52,826 bases of DNA, taken from the NCBI GenBank assembly GCA_937934685.1, contig CALGYU010000008.1:1-52826 (forward strand), read 5' to 3'. Of the stretch, positions 9,420-16,378 are shown piece by piece. A model generated the notes under the pieces. The model was not told where the DNA came from, did not search any database, and saw only the letters and a list, made by a program, of their open reading frames with translations. Within the stretch, counting starts at the first letter, position 1, and the number at the start of each line of letters is the position of its first letter. This DNA comes from an uncultured Acholeplasma sp. Its GTDB lineage: Bacteria > Bacillota_I > Bacilli_A > Acholeplasmatales > Acholeplasmataceae. The translations under genes were made by a program, and so were the position numbers.

Positions 9420-9431
9420 CATTACATAGTA

Positions 9432-9460
9432 ATTATATCACTATCCTTAGTTCATTTCAA
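9432..9460 (-). promoter_or_regulatory. Promoter of the rimP-nusA-infB operon
   Basis: TTGAAA (9455-9460, read on minus) and TATAAT (9432-9437) are separated by exactly 17 bases. The predicted start is near 9425, giving a leader of about 50 bases. Confidence 0.8.
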
Positions 9461-9486
9461 CTTTTTTTATTTTCTTTACTCTTTTT

Positions 9487-9503
9487 TTGCAAACGATTTG
9501 CAA
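9487..9503 (+). promoter_or_regulatory. Putative zinc-regulator operator 1 (8-1-8 palindrome)
   Basis: TTGCAAACGATTTGCAA is an inverted repeat around a central G with one imperfect pair. The inner 15 bases have the 7-1-7 layout of Fur-family boxes. It contains the likely -35 hexamer TTGCAA (9498-9503) of the zinc operon, so a bound repressor would block polymerase. Confidence 0.7.
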
Positions 9504-9527
9504 AATGCATATTTTATATTGTATAAT
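9498..9527 (+). promoter_or_regulatory. Promoter of the zinc transporter operon
   Basis: Likely -35 TTGCAA (9498-9503) and -10 TATAAT (9522-9527), 18 bases apart. The -35 lies inside operator 1 and the start site falls inside operator 2. Confidence 0.7.
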
Positions 9528-9529
9528 GA

Positions 9530-9546
9530 TTGCAAATGATTTGCAA
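9530..9546 (+). promoter_or_regulatory. Putative zinc-regulator operator 2 (perfect 8-1-8 palindrome)
   Basis: TTGCAAATGATTTGCAA is a perfect inverted repeat around a central G. It covers the expected transcription start and ends just before the AGAAGGAG ribosome site. Its centre is 43 bp from that of operator 1, about four helical turns, so two dimers could bind on the same face. Confidence 0.7.
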
Positions 9547-9561
9547 GAAGGAGTTTTATCT

Positions 9562-10458
9562 ATGAAAAAAATCTTATTATTAATGGTCTCATTAGCTTCT
9601 GTTTTTTTATTATCTAGTTGTCAAAATACGACAAATAGTCAACAAGTTGTTGTCACAATGTTCCCACAATATGATATTGTTAGAAACATTGTGGGTGATA
9701 AACTTGATGTTTCTCTTATTACCCCTATTGGAACTGAGGTTCATGGATTTGAACCTACGAGTAAACAACTGATTAACATAAAAAAGAGTAAGCTTTTTAT
9801 TTTTACTAGTGACGAAATTGATACTTGGGTAACTGCTAGTTTAACTAAGGATATCAATAGTTTAAATCTTTATGAAAGTTTTAGTGATATCACTTATCCA
9901 AACACTGATGCTTCAGATTTTTCGCATTATTGGACTGATCCTGTTATTTTCTCACAGTTAATTGATGTTATTTTAGAGCAACTGGTTTTAATTGATGTCG
10001 CTAATGAAGCCTTATATATTACAAATGCTCAGGCTTATCAAAATAAAATTTTAACTCTTCATGATGAGATGTCAGCATTTTTAAAGAACCATGATGGTAC
10101 TGTTTTCTTTGCAGGACATAATTCTATGGTTAATTTTTCTAGTCGTTATCAATTGAACATGGTCACTTTACATGAACATTTTGAGCCGGATGCGGATTTA
10201 ACCAGCACTCAGTTAACATCATTGGTTGATCGAATCAAAGCTGCTGATATTCACTATTTATTTATTGGAGAGTTGGTTTCTTCTAAAATAGGTGAGTCTA
10301 TTAAAACCGCTTTAGGAAGCAATTATGATATCACTATTTTAGAACTACACAGTTATCATAACCTAACTTTAGATGATTATAATCATCAGGTAACTTATTA
10401 TGATTTGATGTTGCGTAACTTTAATCACTTAAAGTTAGCATTAGGAGCCTTACTATGA
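9562..10458 (+). CDS. znuA: Zinc-type ABC transporter substrate-binding lipoprotein
   Basis: A 298-residue cluster A-I metal-binding protein (ZnuA/AdcA/MntA family) that delivers Zn or Mn to the permease at the cell surface. The start is the ATG after AAGGAG; an upstream in-frame GTG/ATG series lies inside the operators. A signal peptide ends in the lipobox LLSSC, so the protein is lipid-anchored. Expected metal ligands are the His of EVHGFEPT (about residue 65), the His in FSHYWTDP, the His in FAGHNSM and an acidic residue in the C-terminal lobe. There is no long His-rich loop of the kind typical for zinc-specific members, so metal choice rests mainly on the adjoining Fur-type operators and regulator. 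Confidence 0.88.
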   Translation: MKKILLLMVSLASVFLLSSCQNTTNSQQVVVTMFPQYDIVRNIVGDKLDVSLITPIGTEVHGFEPTSKQLINIKKSKLFIFTSDEIDTWVTASLTKDINSLNLYESFSDITYPNTDASDFSHYWTDPVIFSQLIDVILEQLVLIDVANEALYITNAQAYQNKILTLHDEMSAFLKNHDGTVFFAGHNSMVNFSSRYQLNMVTLHEHFEPDADLTSTQLTSLVDRIKAADIHYLFIGELVSSKIGESIKTALGSNYDITILELHSYHNLTLDDYNHQVTYYDLMLRNFNHLKLALGALL

Positions 10459-11105
10459 ATAGTTTGGTTTTAAACAATGTATCTTATACTGTTGATCATA
10501 AAGAGGTTTTAAAAGATATTACTTTTTCTCTTAAAAAGGGTGAGTTTTTAAATATCGTAGGCCCTAACGGAGGAGGAAAGACTACTTTGGTTGAACTTAT
10601 CATTGGTTTGGTTAAACCTTCTAGTGGAGATATTATGATTCATAGCCAAAAAATTGGTTATCTACCTCAAGTCATCAGTTCAAAGAGAAATTTCCCGATA
10701 ACTGTTAAAGAGTTTTTGAAGTTAAACATAGAAGGTCGTAACATAGATGCCTTGCCTTTAATTACAAAATGGTTAGAAAAAATGGATTTAGTTCAATATG
10801 TAAACCGTAATTTAAACACTCTTTCAGGAGGTCAACTACAACGTCTTTATTTAATTAGAGCTTTAATTAATAAACCCGATTTGCTAATTTTAGATGAGCC
10901 CACTAGTGCTTTAGATCCTTCTTTTAAAAAGTCTTTTCATGCCTTATTAAAAGACTTACAAACCGTTGAAAAAATGACTATCATTAACGTTACTCATCAT
11001 TTAGATGAAAACTTTTATGATGATAGTCTGACTGTATATATTGACCAAAAAGTCACTTTCTTTGGTCATACAGAACATTATTTAAAGGAGGAACATCATG
11101 TTTGA
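10455..11105 (+). CDS. znuC: Zinc-type ABC transporter ATPase
   Basis: ATP-binding subunit (216 residues) that powers the metal importer. Walker A GPNGGGKTT (about 37-45), signature LSGGQLQR (about 129), Walker B LLILDEPTSALD, and a switch His in THHLDE are all present. It starts in an ATGA overlap with the binding-protein gene and has AGGAG upstream. It ends eight bases inside the permease gene, so the three subunits are translationally coupled. Confidence 0.92.
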   Translation: MNSLVLNNVSYTVDHKEVLKDITFSLKKGEFLNIVGPNGGGKTTLVELIIGLVKPSSGDIMIHSQKIGYLPQVISSKRNFPITVKEFLKLNIEGRNIDALPLITKWLEKMDLVQYVNRNLNTLSGGQLQRLYLIRALINKPDLLILDEPTSALDPSFKKSFHALLKDLQTVEKMTIINVTHHLDENFYDDSLTVYIDQKVTFFGHTEHYLKEEHHV

Positions 11106-11919
11106 TTGGTTGAGTTATTCTTTCATTCAATACGCCTTTATTATTGCTTTACTTATTGGTTTATCCGCAGCGATTTTAAGTCCGTTTTTGGTTTTAGATG
11201 AGCAAGCAATGATTGCTGATGGCTTAGCACATGTGAGTTTCACGGGTTTGATTTTAGGCATTCTTACTGGTGGTCAACCTTTGTTTATTAGTATTCCTTT
11301 TGTTGTTTTAATGTCTTTGTTAATTAAATATCTTTCTACTCGTAAAAACATTAATGGCGATGCGGCTTTAGGTATAGTTTCAACTTTATCGTTGTCTATT
11401 GGTTTAATTATTATTAGTCAGTCCTCTGGTTTTAACCGCTCAATTGAAAGTATGTTGGTTGGCAGTTTATTTACCGTGACTCTTTCAGAAATTATTTTTT
11501 CAGCTATTACGTTGGTTTTAATCGTTGTTTTTGTTGTTTTATATTACAAACCGTTGTTAATGATGACACATGATGCTAAATATGCAAAATTTAAAAAAGT
11601 TCCTGTTACTTTTCTTTCTTATATTTTATCCATCTTAACTGCTGTCTTAATTTCTATTGGTGTAAGAACGATTGGAACGCTTCTGATTTCATCGTTTGTT
11701 ATTTTCCCTAGTATTTTAGGTATGCAGTTTAAAAAAGGATTTTTCTATACTTTAATCTCTGGTATGGTGATGTCTGCAGTGACTGTTGTATTGGGTATTA
11801 GCTTTGCTCATTTTTTAGAAATTCCTGCAGGTAGCACAATTGTGGTGGTTTATGCTATAATATTATTGATCTTATTGTTGTTTAAAAACATGATTAAAGG
11901 TGGTGGTTATCGTGGTTAG
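11098..11919 (+). CDS. znuB: Zinc-type ABC transporter permease (ABC-3 family)
   Basis: A 273-residue integral membrane protein with about eight hydrophobic segments. The early block LSPFLVLDEQAMIADGLAH and the later ISIGVRTIGTLLISS are typical of ABC-3 metal permeases, the first being the loop that contacts the ATPase. Ribosome site AAGGAGG precedes the ATG. Its end overlaps the likely start of the Fur-family gene. Confidence 0.92.
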   Translation: MFDWLSYSFIQYAFIIALLIGLSAAILSPFLVLDEQAMIADGLAHVSFTGLILGILTGGQPLFISIPFVVLMSLLIKYLSTRKNINGDAALGIVSTLSLSIGLIIISQSSGFNRSIESMLVGSLFTVTLSEIIFSAITLVLIVVFVVLYYKPLLMMTHDAKYAKFKKVPVTFLSYILSILTAVLISIGVRTIGTLLISSFVIFPSILGMQFKKGFFYTLISGMVMSAVTVVLGISFAHFLEIPAGSTIVVVYAIILLILLLFKNMIKGGGYRG

Positions 11920-12289
11920 AATGACGAAGCAAAGAAAACTTATCTTAGACCTTTTTAAAAAGAGAAAGACTCTTTTGAGTGCTGAAATGATTTATGAGCA
12001 ACTTGGGAAAGATGTCATGGATTTATCTACTATTTATAGAACTTTAGATTTATTCAGTCAAGAAAATATTCTTGCTAAAAGTTTTATTCAAAACATGAGT
12101 TACTACTATTTAAATGATGGTATGCATCATCATTACTTAATTTGTTTAAATTGCCATAAGATGATTCCGATTGAATGTCATTTATTTGACTTAGAACAAA
12201 ATGTAAACAAAACCCATGAATTTAAAGTTACACATCATGATATGACTTTATATGGGTATTGTAAAGAATGCCAAGAGGTACTTATATGA
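11912..12289 (+). CDS. Fur-family metalloregulator, probably Zur
   Basis: A compact 125-residue repressor. An N-terminal winged helix (MTKQRKLILDLFKKRK to DLSTIYRTLDLF) is followed by a dimerisation domain with a His-rich segment MHHHYLICLNC and a second CxxC (CKEC), giving the two-pair structural zinc site. The start is uncertain: GTG 11912 fits the GGTGG ribosome site better than ATG 11921, and GTG 11900 would overlap that site. Co-transcription with the metal importer and the paired palindromes upstream point to Zur-like autoregulation, but PerR or Mur-like roles cannot be ruled out. It overlaps znuB by 8 bases and coaD by four (ATGA). Confidence 0.85.
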   Translation: MVRMTKQRKLILDLFKKRKTLLSAEMIYEQLGKDVMDLSTIYRTLDLFSQENILAKSFIQNMSYYYLNDGMHHHYLICLNCHKMIPIECHLFDLEQNVNKTHEFKVTHHDMTLYGYCKECQEVLI

Positions 12290-12771
12290 GAAAAGGTGTT
12301 TACCCAGGGTCGTTTGATCCTATTACAATTGGGCATGTTGATATCATTAAGCGTGCTGCTTTATTAGTAGATGAATTGCATGTTTTAGTTGCTGATAATT
12401 TATCTAAGAAAAAAACTTTTTCAACTGAAGAACGCATCAATATGCTTAAAGACGTTTTAAAAGATATCCCTAATGTTGTGATTAGTTCTACTACTGATTT
12501 GGTGATTCGCTATGCTAAAGAAAATGGGATTTCTTTATTGGTTAGAGGGCTAAGAAATATTCAAGATTATGAAAATGAATATGCTTTATATCAGTTTAAT
12601 AGAAATTTAGACCCTGAGATAGAAACCATTATTTTATTCCCTACGTCTAAAAATCACTTTGTCTCTTCTTCTGCAATTAAAGAACTTGTCTATCATCATG
12701 CTGACATTTCTGCTTATTTGCCAAAGGAAATCATTGCTTTTGTTGAAGAAAGGCTTCATAGAAAAGCTTAA
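12286..12771 (+). CDS. coaD: Phosphopantetheine adenylyltransferase
   Basis: Makes dephospho-CoA from 4'-phosphopantetheine and ATP, the penultimate CoA step. The 161 residues carry the nucleotidyltransferase motif YPGSFDPITIGH at the N-terminus, LLVRGLRN (about residue 85) and the ISSSxxK-like VSSSAIKEL near 130. An upstream in-frame start at 12268 is rejected because AGAGGT lies just before the ATG at 12286. The ATG overlaps the regulator's stop (ATGA), so coaD would respond to the same zinc-type control, which is unusual. Confidence 0.95.
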   Translation: MRKGVYPGSFDPITIGHVDIIKRAALLVDELHVLVADNLSKKKTFSTEERINMLKDVLKDIPNVVISSTTDLVIRYAKENGISLLVRGLRNIQDYENEYALYQFNRNLDPEIETIILFPTSKNHFVSSSAIKELVYHHADISAYLPKEIIAFVEERLHRKA

Positions 12772-12776
12772 GAAAA

Positions 12777-12809
12777 AACGAACTTCAAAATGAGTTCGTT
12801 TTTTTTTAT
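12777..12809 (+). terminator. Terminator of the zinc-coaD operon (bidirectional with the HAD gene)
   Basis: Stem AACGAACT / AGTTCGTT (12777-12784, 12793-12800), eight-base loop, followed by a long T run on plus. The A run on the other side lets it also serve the convergent HAD gene, whose stop codon lies in the T run. Confidence 0.9.
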
Positions 12810-13597
12810 TTTTTATGGTTAAGTAAGTGATTTTCTTTGAAAAAATCATAAAGCTGATCTGTTTCAATATGTGGTGCAATTAAATCAGCTGCTTTCTTTA
12901 ATTCTGGGTAGCCTGTATTTTCCATCGCAATCCCGACATCTGCCATTCTAATCATATCGATATCATTGTGTCCATCCCCAATACAAATTAATGTGTATTC
13001 CGGGTATTTCTTTTTTATCTCATAGATTGCGTTTGCCTTATTGACGTTAGGATAAACTAAATCAACGCCATCTTGATGCCAAAAATATGGTTTAAATTGT
13101 TTTAGTTTTGATACTATGTCAGAAATGTCTTTTCTTTTTTCTTGAAACATCCATATTTGATAGACACGGTTATTTAAATAATAATCCGGATTAACTTCTG
13201 GCATAACATTTTGAAATCCTGTCAAAGCTTTTTTGACAGCTTGATCCATTCCAGTAATGATTTCTTGGTCAAAGCCTACCATCCCAATATTGATTTGATG
13301 TTCTTTGGCTACTTTTAAAGCTTCTTCTAGATCTTCTTTTTTAATATATGTTTCAGAAATGATTTTTCCTTGTTTATCTATAGTGACTGCCCCATTAACT
13401 AAGACTTGGTAATCAAAATAAGGAAGGGTTTCTTTTAAAATCGATACCTTTGAAGGACCACGTCCGGTTGCAAACCCTAAAATGATGTTTGGGTCTTGGT
13501 TTAATTCTTCTAATAGTTTTTTAGTTTGAGGCAACATTTGTTTTTGTTTATTGCTTAAAATTGTATTATCTACATCAAAAAAAATTATTTTTTTCAT
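12806..13597 (-). CDS. Cof-type HAD phosphatase
   Basis: A 263-residue haloacid-dehalogenase phosphatase of the Cof/YkrA type, acting on small phosphorylated metabolites such as sugar phosphates. Motif I is FFDVDNTIL with both catalytic Asp residues (about 6-8). The motif II Thr lies in FATGRG, the Lys of motif III near 190 and GDGHNDIDM is motif IV. The insertion between motifs II and III is the large C2 cap. The ATG at 13597 is preferred to one at 13609 because GAGGTG lies between them. Substrate cannot be told from sequence. Confidence 0.85.
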   Translation of the reverse strand: MKKIIFFDVDNTILSNKQKQMLPQTKKLLEELNQDPNIILGFATGRGPSKVSILKETLPYFDYQVLVNGAVTIDKQGKIISETYIKKEDLEEALKVAKEHQINIGMVGFDQEIITGMDQAVKKALTGFQNVMPEVNPDYYLNNRVYQIWMFQEKRKDISDIVSKLKQFKPYFWHQDGVDLVYPNVNKANAIYEIKKKYPEYTLICIGDGHNDIDMIRMADVGIAMENTGYPELKKAADLIAPHIETDQLYDFFKENHLLNHKK

Positions 13598-13704
13598 AAA
13601 ACACCTCATAATAATTATATCATAGATACATCATACTATCATTTTTGGTTTTTTTGTAGTAAAATATACTAATAGTTAATTTCGATTCTAAGGGAGTGAG
13701 AATT

Positions 13705-15387
13705 TTGGCAAAAAATATTTTATTGGAAAAAAATGAGCTAGCCATCTTTGCGTTAGGTGGTTTAGGCGAGGTCGGAAAAAATACTTATGTATATGAAATA
13801 GATAATCAGATTTTTATCATTGATGCAGGAATTTTATTTCCTGATGATCATTTGTTAGGTATTGATTATGTTATTCCTGATTATCAATATTTAATTGAAA
13901 ACCAAGAACGTATCGTTGGTCTTTTTATTACGCACGGTCATGAAGACCATATTGGTGGTATTCCTTATTTATTAAAAAAAGTGAAAATACCACGTATTTA
14001 CGCATCTGGTATTGCAGTTGATTTAATTGAATATAAATTGATGGAGCATAAGGATATTATCCCTCCAAAAATTGAGGAATATAAAAGTTATTATACTTAT
14101 ACTTTTGGTCAAAACGAAATGTCATTTATTCGTTTAAACCACTCAATTCCTGATATGTTTGGAATTGTTTTTAAAACCAAGGAAGGTATTTTATTTCATA
14201 CCGGGGATTTTAAAATAGATTATACACCTGTTGGGCTTCCAGCTGAGTATGATAAACTAGCAAAAATAGGTCAAGAAGGAGTTTTATGCTTACTTTCTGA
14301 CTCTACGAATGCTGAACAAGAAGGATTGATTCAATCTGAGAGTAAAGTTGGAAAATCTATTAATGAGCTCTTTACTCGTATGGATGGCAGAATCATTATT
14401 GCTACTTTCGCTTCTAACCTTTATCGTATTCAACAAATTATTGAGGCCTCTGTTTTAACCAACAGAAAAGTTGCTGTCTTTGGACGAAGTATGGAAAGAG
14501 CTTTAGAAGCCGGGCAACAAAGTGGTTATATTAAGGCACCCAAAGGTACCATCATTGAAGCAAGTGAAATTAATAAATATCCAGCCAATGAGGTTACCTT
14601 ATTATGTACAGGATCTCAAGGTGAACCTTTAGCTGCTTTAAGTAGAATTGCTAATGGTACACATAGACAAATTAAAGCGATTAAAGGCGATACAGTTATC
14701 TTCTCTTCTTCACCTATTCCAGGTAATCAAGAAGGGGTTAACAAGACCATTAACTTGCTTTTTAAAGCTGATGTTAATGTGATCACACATGGTCCTTTAG
14801 CAGATACCCATACCTCTGGTCATGGTAGTCAAAATGATTTAAAATTAATGTTGAGTTTGACTCGTCCAAAGTTTTTTATTCCTATGCACGGTGAACATAG
14901 AATGTTAAAACAACATAGTCGATTAGCGATTGAATGTGGTGTTAGACCTGAAAATATTTTGATTTTAGATAATGGCGATGTTGCTGCTTTAACCAATAAT
15001 TCGATTAGAATGGCTGGTAGAGTTACTGCTGGTGATGTATATATCGATGGTTCTGGTATCGGTGATATTGGTAGTGCCGTTTTAAAAGAACGTAGATCAT
15101 TAAGTGAAGAGGGTTTATTTTCTGTCATTATTACCATTGATGAAAAAAATAAGAAGGTGGTTAATGCACCTACTGTTATTTCTAGAGGGTTTATCTATAT
15201 GAAGGGTAATGAGGCTTTAATTCAAGATTTGACTAAAAATGTTGGATTGATTGCGCAAGAACAGTTAAATAGAAAAGATTATGCTGAAAACTATTTAAAA
15301 CAAGCTGTGATTGATCATTTATCTTCTAAAATTTATGAATTGACTTTAAGAAAACCAATGATTATTCCTATTCTTATGTCTGTTTAA
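13705..15387 (+). CDS. rnjA: Ribonuclease J (J1-like)
   Basis: A 5'-to-3' exo- and endoribonuclease that leads mRNA turnover and rRNA processing in Firmicutes. Motifs of the metallo-beta-lactamase/beta-CASP fold are intact: THGHEDHIGG (about residue 72), FHTGDFK near 165, a beta-CASP block with IATFASNLYR, and HTSGHG near 370. At 560 residues it is full length. The start is taken as TTG 13705, since AAGGGAG lies 6-8 bases before it and covers the alternative GTG at 13696. It is a single-gene unit with its own terminator. A possible -10 is TATACT at 13665. Confidence 0.95.
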   Translation: MAKNILLEKNELAIFALGGLGEVGKNTYVYEIDNQIFIIDAGILFPDDHLLGIDYVIPDYQYLIENQERIVGLFITHGHEDHIGGIPYLLKKVKIPRIYASGIAVDLIEYKLMEHKDIIPPKIEEYKSYYTYTFGQNEMSFIRLNHSIPDMFGIVFKTKEGILFHTGDFKIDYTPVGLPAEYDKLAKIGQEGVLCLLSDSTNAEQEGLIQSESKVGKSINELFTRMDGRIIIATFASNLYRIQQIIEASVLTNRKVAVFGRSMERALEAGQQSGYIKAPKGTIIEASEINKYPANEVTLLCTGSQGEPLAALSRIANGTHRQIKAIKGDTVIFSSSPIPGNQEGVNKTINLLFKADVNVITHGPLADTHTSGHGSQNDLKLMLSLTRPKFFIPMHGEHRMLKQHSRLAIECGVRPENILILDNGDVAALTNNSIRMAGRVTAGDVYIDGSGIGDIGSAVLKERRSLSEEGLFSVIITIDEKNKKVVNAPTVISRGFIYMKGNEALIQDLTKNVGLIAQEQLNRKDYAENYLKQAVIDHLSSKIYELTLRKPMIIPILMSV

Positions 15388-15396
15388 AATATGCTT

Positions 15397-15429
15397 AAAA
15401 AAGAGTTATCGAAAGATAACTCTTTTTTT
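15397..15429 (+). terminator. Terminator after rnjA, GAAA tetraloop
   Basis: Stem AAAGAGTTATC / GATAACTCTTT closed by a GAAA tetraloop (15411-15414), with T runs on both strands, so it also terminates the convergent hpf transcript. Confidence 0.92.
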
Positions 15430-15438
15430 GTGTTTGGT

Positions 15439-15987
15439 TTAATTACTAGTTTCTATAACCGCATAATCTCCATCTTCTCTTAGGTATACAACGTTGACTT
15501 TATTTGTTACTTTATCTTGATAAATAAAGAAGTTATGTCCAACTAGTTCCATAGCTAAAATGGCTTCTTCAGATGTCATAGGAGTTAGTTCAACTTTTTT
15601 ATTTTTGACTAACTGAGTCGCAATGATCTCTTTTTCTAATGACTCTATGTCTAAATCTTGATTAAATGCTTGTTTGACACCTTCTTTTTCAAGGTGTTTT
15701 TGTAATTTTGTTTTATGTTTTCTAATTTGTGCAGTTAAGGCATCAACACTTCGATCGATTGCAGCGTACATATCTTGTTCGCTAACCTCAGATCTTAAAA
15801 TAATACTAGGAGCGGGAATCGTGACCTCCACTTTATGATGATCCTTATAAACTTTACAAATGACTGTAACTGACTGGACCACATCTTTCCCAAAAAAATC
15901 GATTACTTTTTGTAGTTTTTTCTCTGCGTAGCTTTTGATCGCTTCTGTTGGTACAAATCCATTTTTTCCTATGACTTCAAACTTCAT
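15439..15987 (-). CDS. hpf: Ribosome hibernation promoting factor, long form
   Basis: Pairs 70S ribosomes into inactive 100S dimers in poor growth. The N-terminal S30AE domain (about 1-100, VIGKNGFVPTEAIKSYAEKK) binds the decoding centre, and the C-terminal dimerisation domain (about 125-182, AILAMELVGHNFFIYQD) defines the long form. Length 182 is normal. Its ATG lies 11 bases inside the end of the upstream ComFC-like gene and has AAAGGAGAG upstream. In many Firmicutes comFC lies directly upstream of hpf. Confidence 0.95.
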   Translation of the reverse strand: MKFEVIGKNGFVPTEAIKSYAEKKLQKVIDFFGKDVVQSVTVICKVYKDHHKVEVTIPAPSIILRSEVSEQDMYAAIDRSVDALTAQIRKHKTKLQKHLEKEGVKQAFNQDLDIESLEKEIIATQLVKNKKVELTPMTSEEAILAMELVGHNFFIYQDKVTNKVNVVYLREDGDYAVIETSN

Positions 15988-16345
15988 AAATCATCTCTCC
16001 TTTATAATTAGTTGTTAATATCATCACATTACCAAAGTTTAGTTTTTCTATTAACTCAATTAAATGTAGATTCATCTTTTCTTCAATCATTAAGATCATA
16101 TCCTTATCGGATTGTCTTAAATATTGTTTTATGCCTTCTTTTAAGTAAGGCATATGTTCTAATACCTCACAATCTGTTAAGTTGATGATATACATTAAAT
16201 AATAATCAATTGGAATAACTATGACTTCTTGATAAAGTGGATATTTTTGTCTACAAGTATAACATATTTCTTCTTTGTTAGGAAGAAAAAAGTTTTGAAT
16301 CGTTATTTTATTTTTAATTCTTGACCCACACATTAAACAATTCAT
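15977..16345 (-). CDS. ComFC-like zinc-ribbon protein lacking the phosphoribosyltransferase domain
   Basis: A 122-residue protein whose first 35 residues match the N-terminal zinc finger of ComFC: Cys at 3, 6, 28 and 31 in two CxxC pairs, separated by the FFLPNKEEICYTCR segment. The rest (residues 36-122) does not show the PRPP-binding motif of ComF proteins, nor the second zinc pair usually seen, and I do not recognise it. Ordinary ComFC proteins are about 190-240 residues. Position directly upstream of hpf, with an 11-base overlap, is the position of comFC in many Firmicutes. It could be a decayed or repurposed comFC; the open frame argues for retained function. Confidence 0.6.
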   Translation of the reverse strand: MNCLMCGSRIKNKITIQNFFLPNKEEICYTCRQKYPLYQEVIVIPIDYYLMYIINLTDCEVLEHMPYLKEGIKQYLRQSDKDMILMIEEKMNLHLIELIEKLNFGNVMILTTNYKGEMIYEV

Positions 16346-16378
16346 TTCATCACCTATTAAATAATAGGTTGTTATTTT

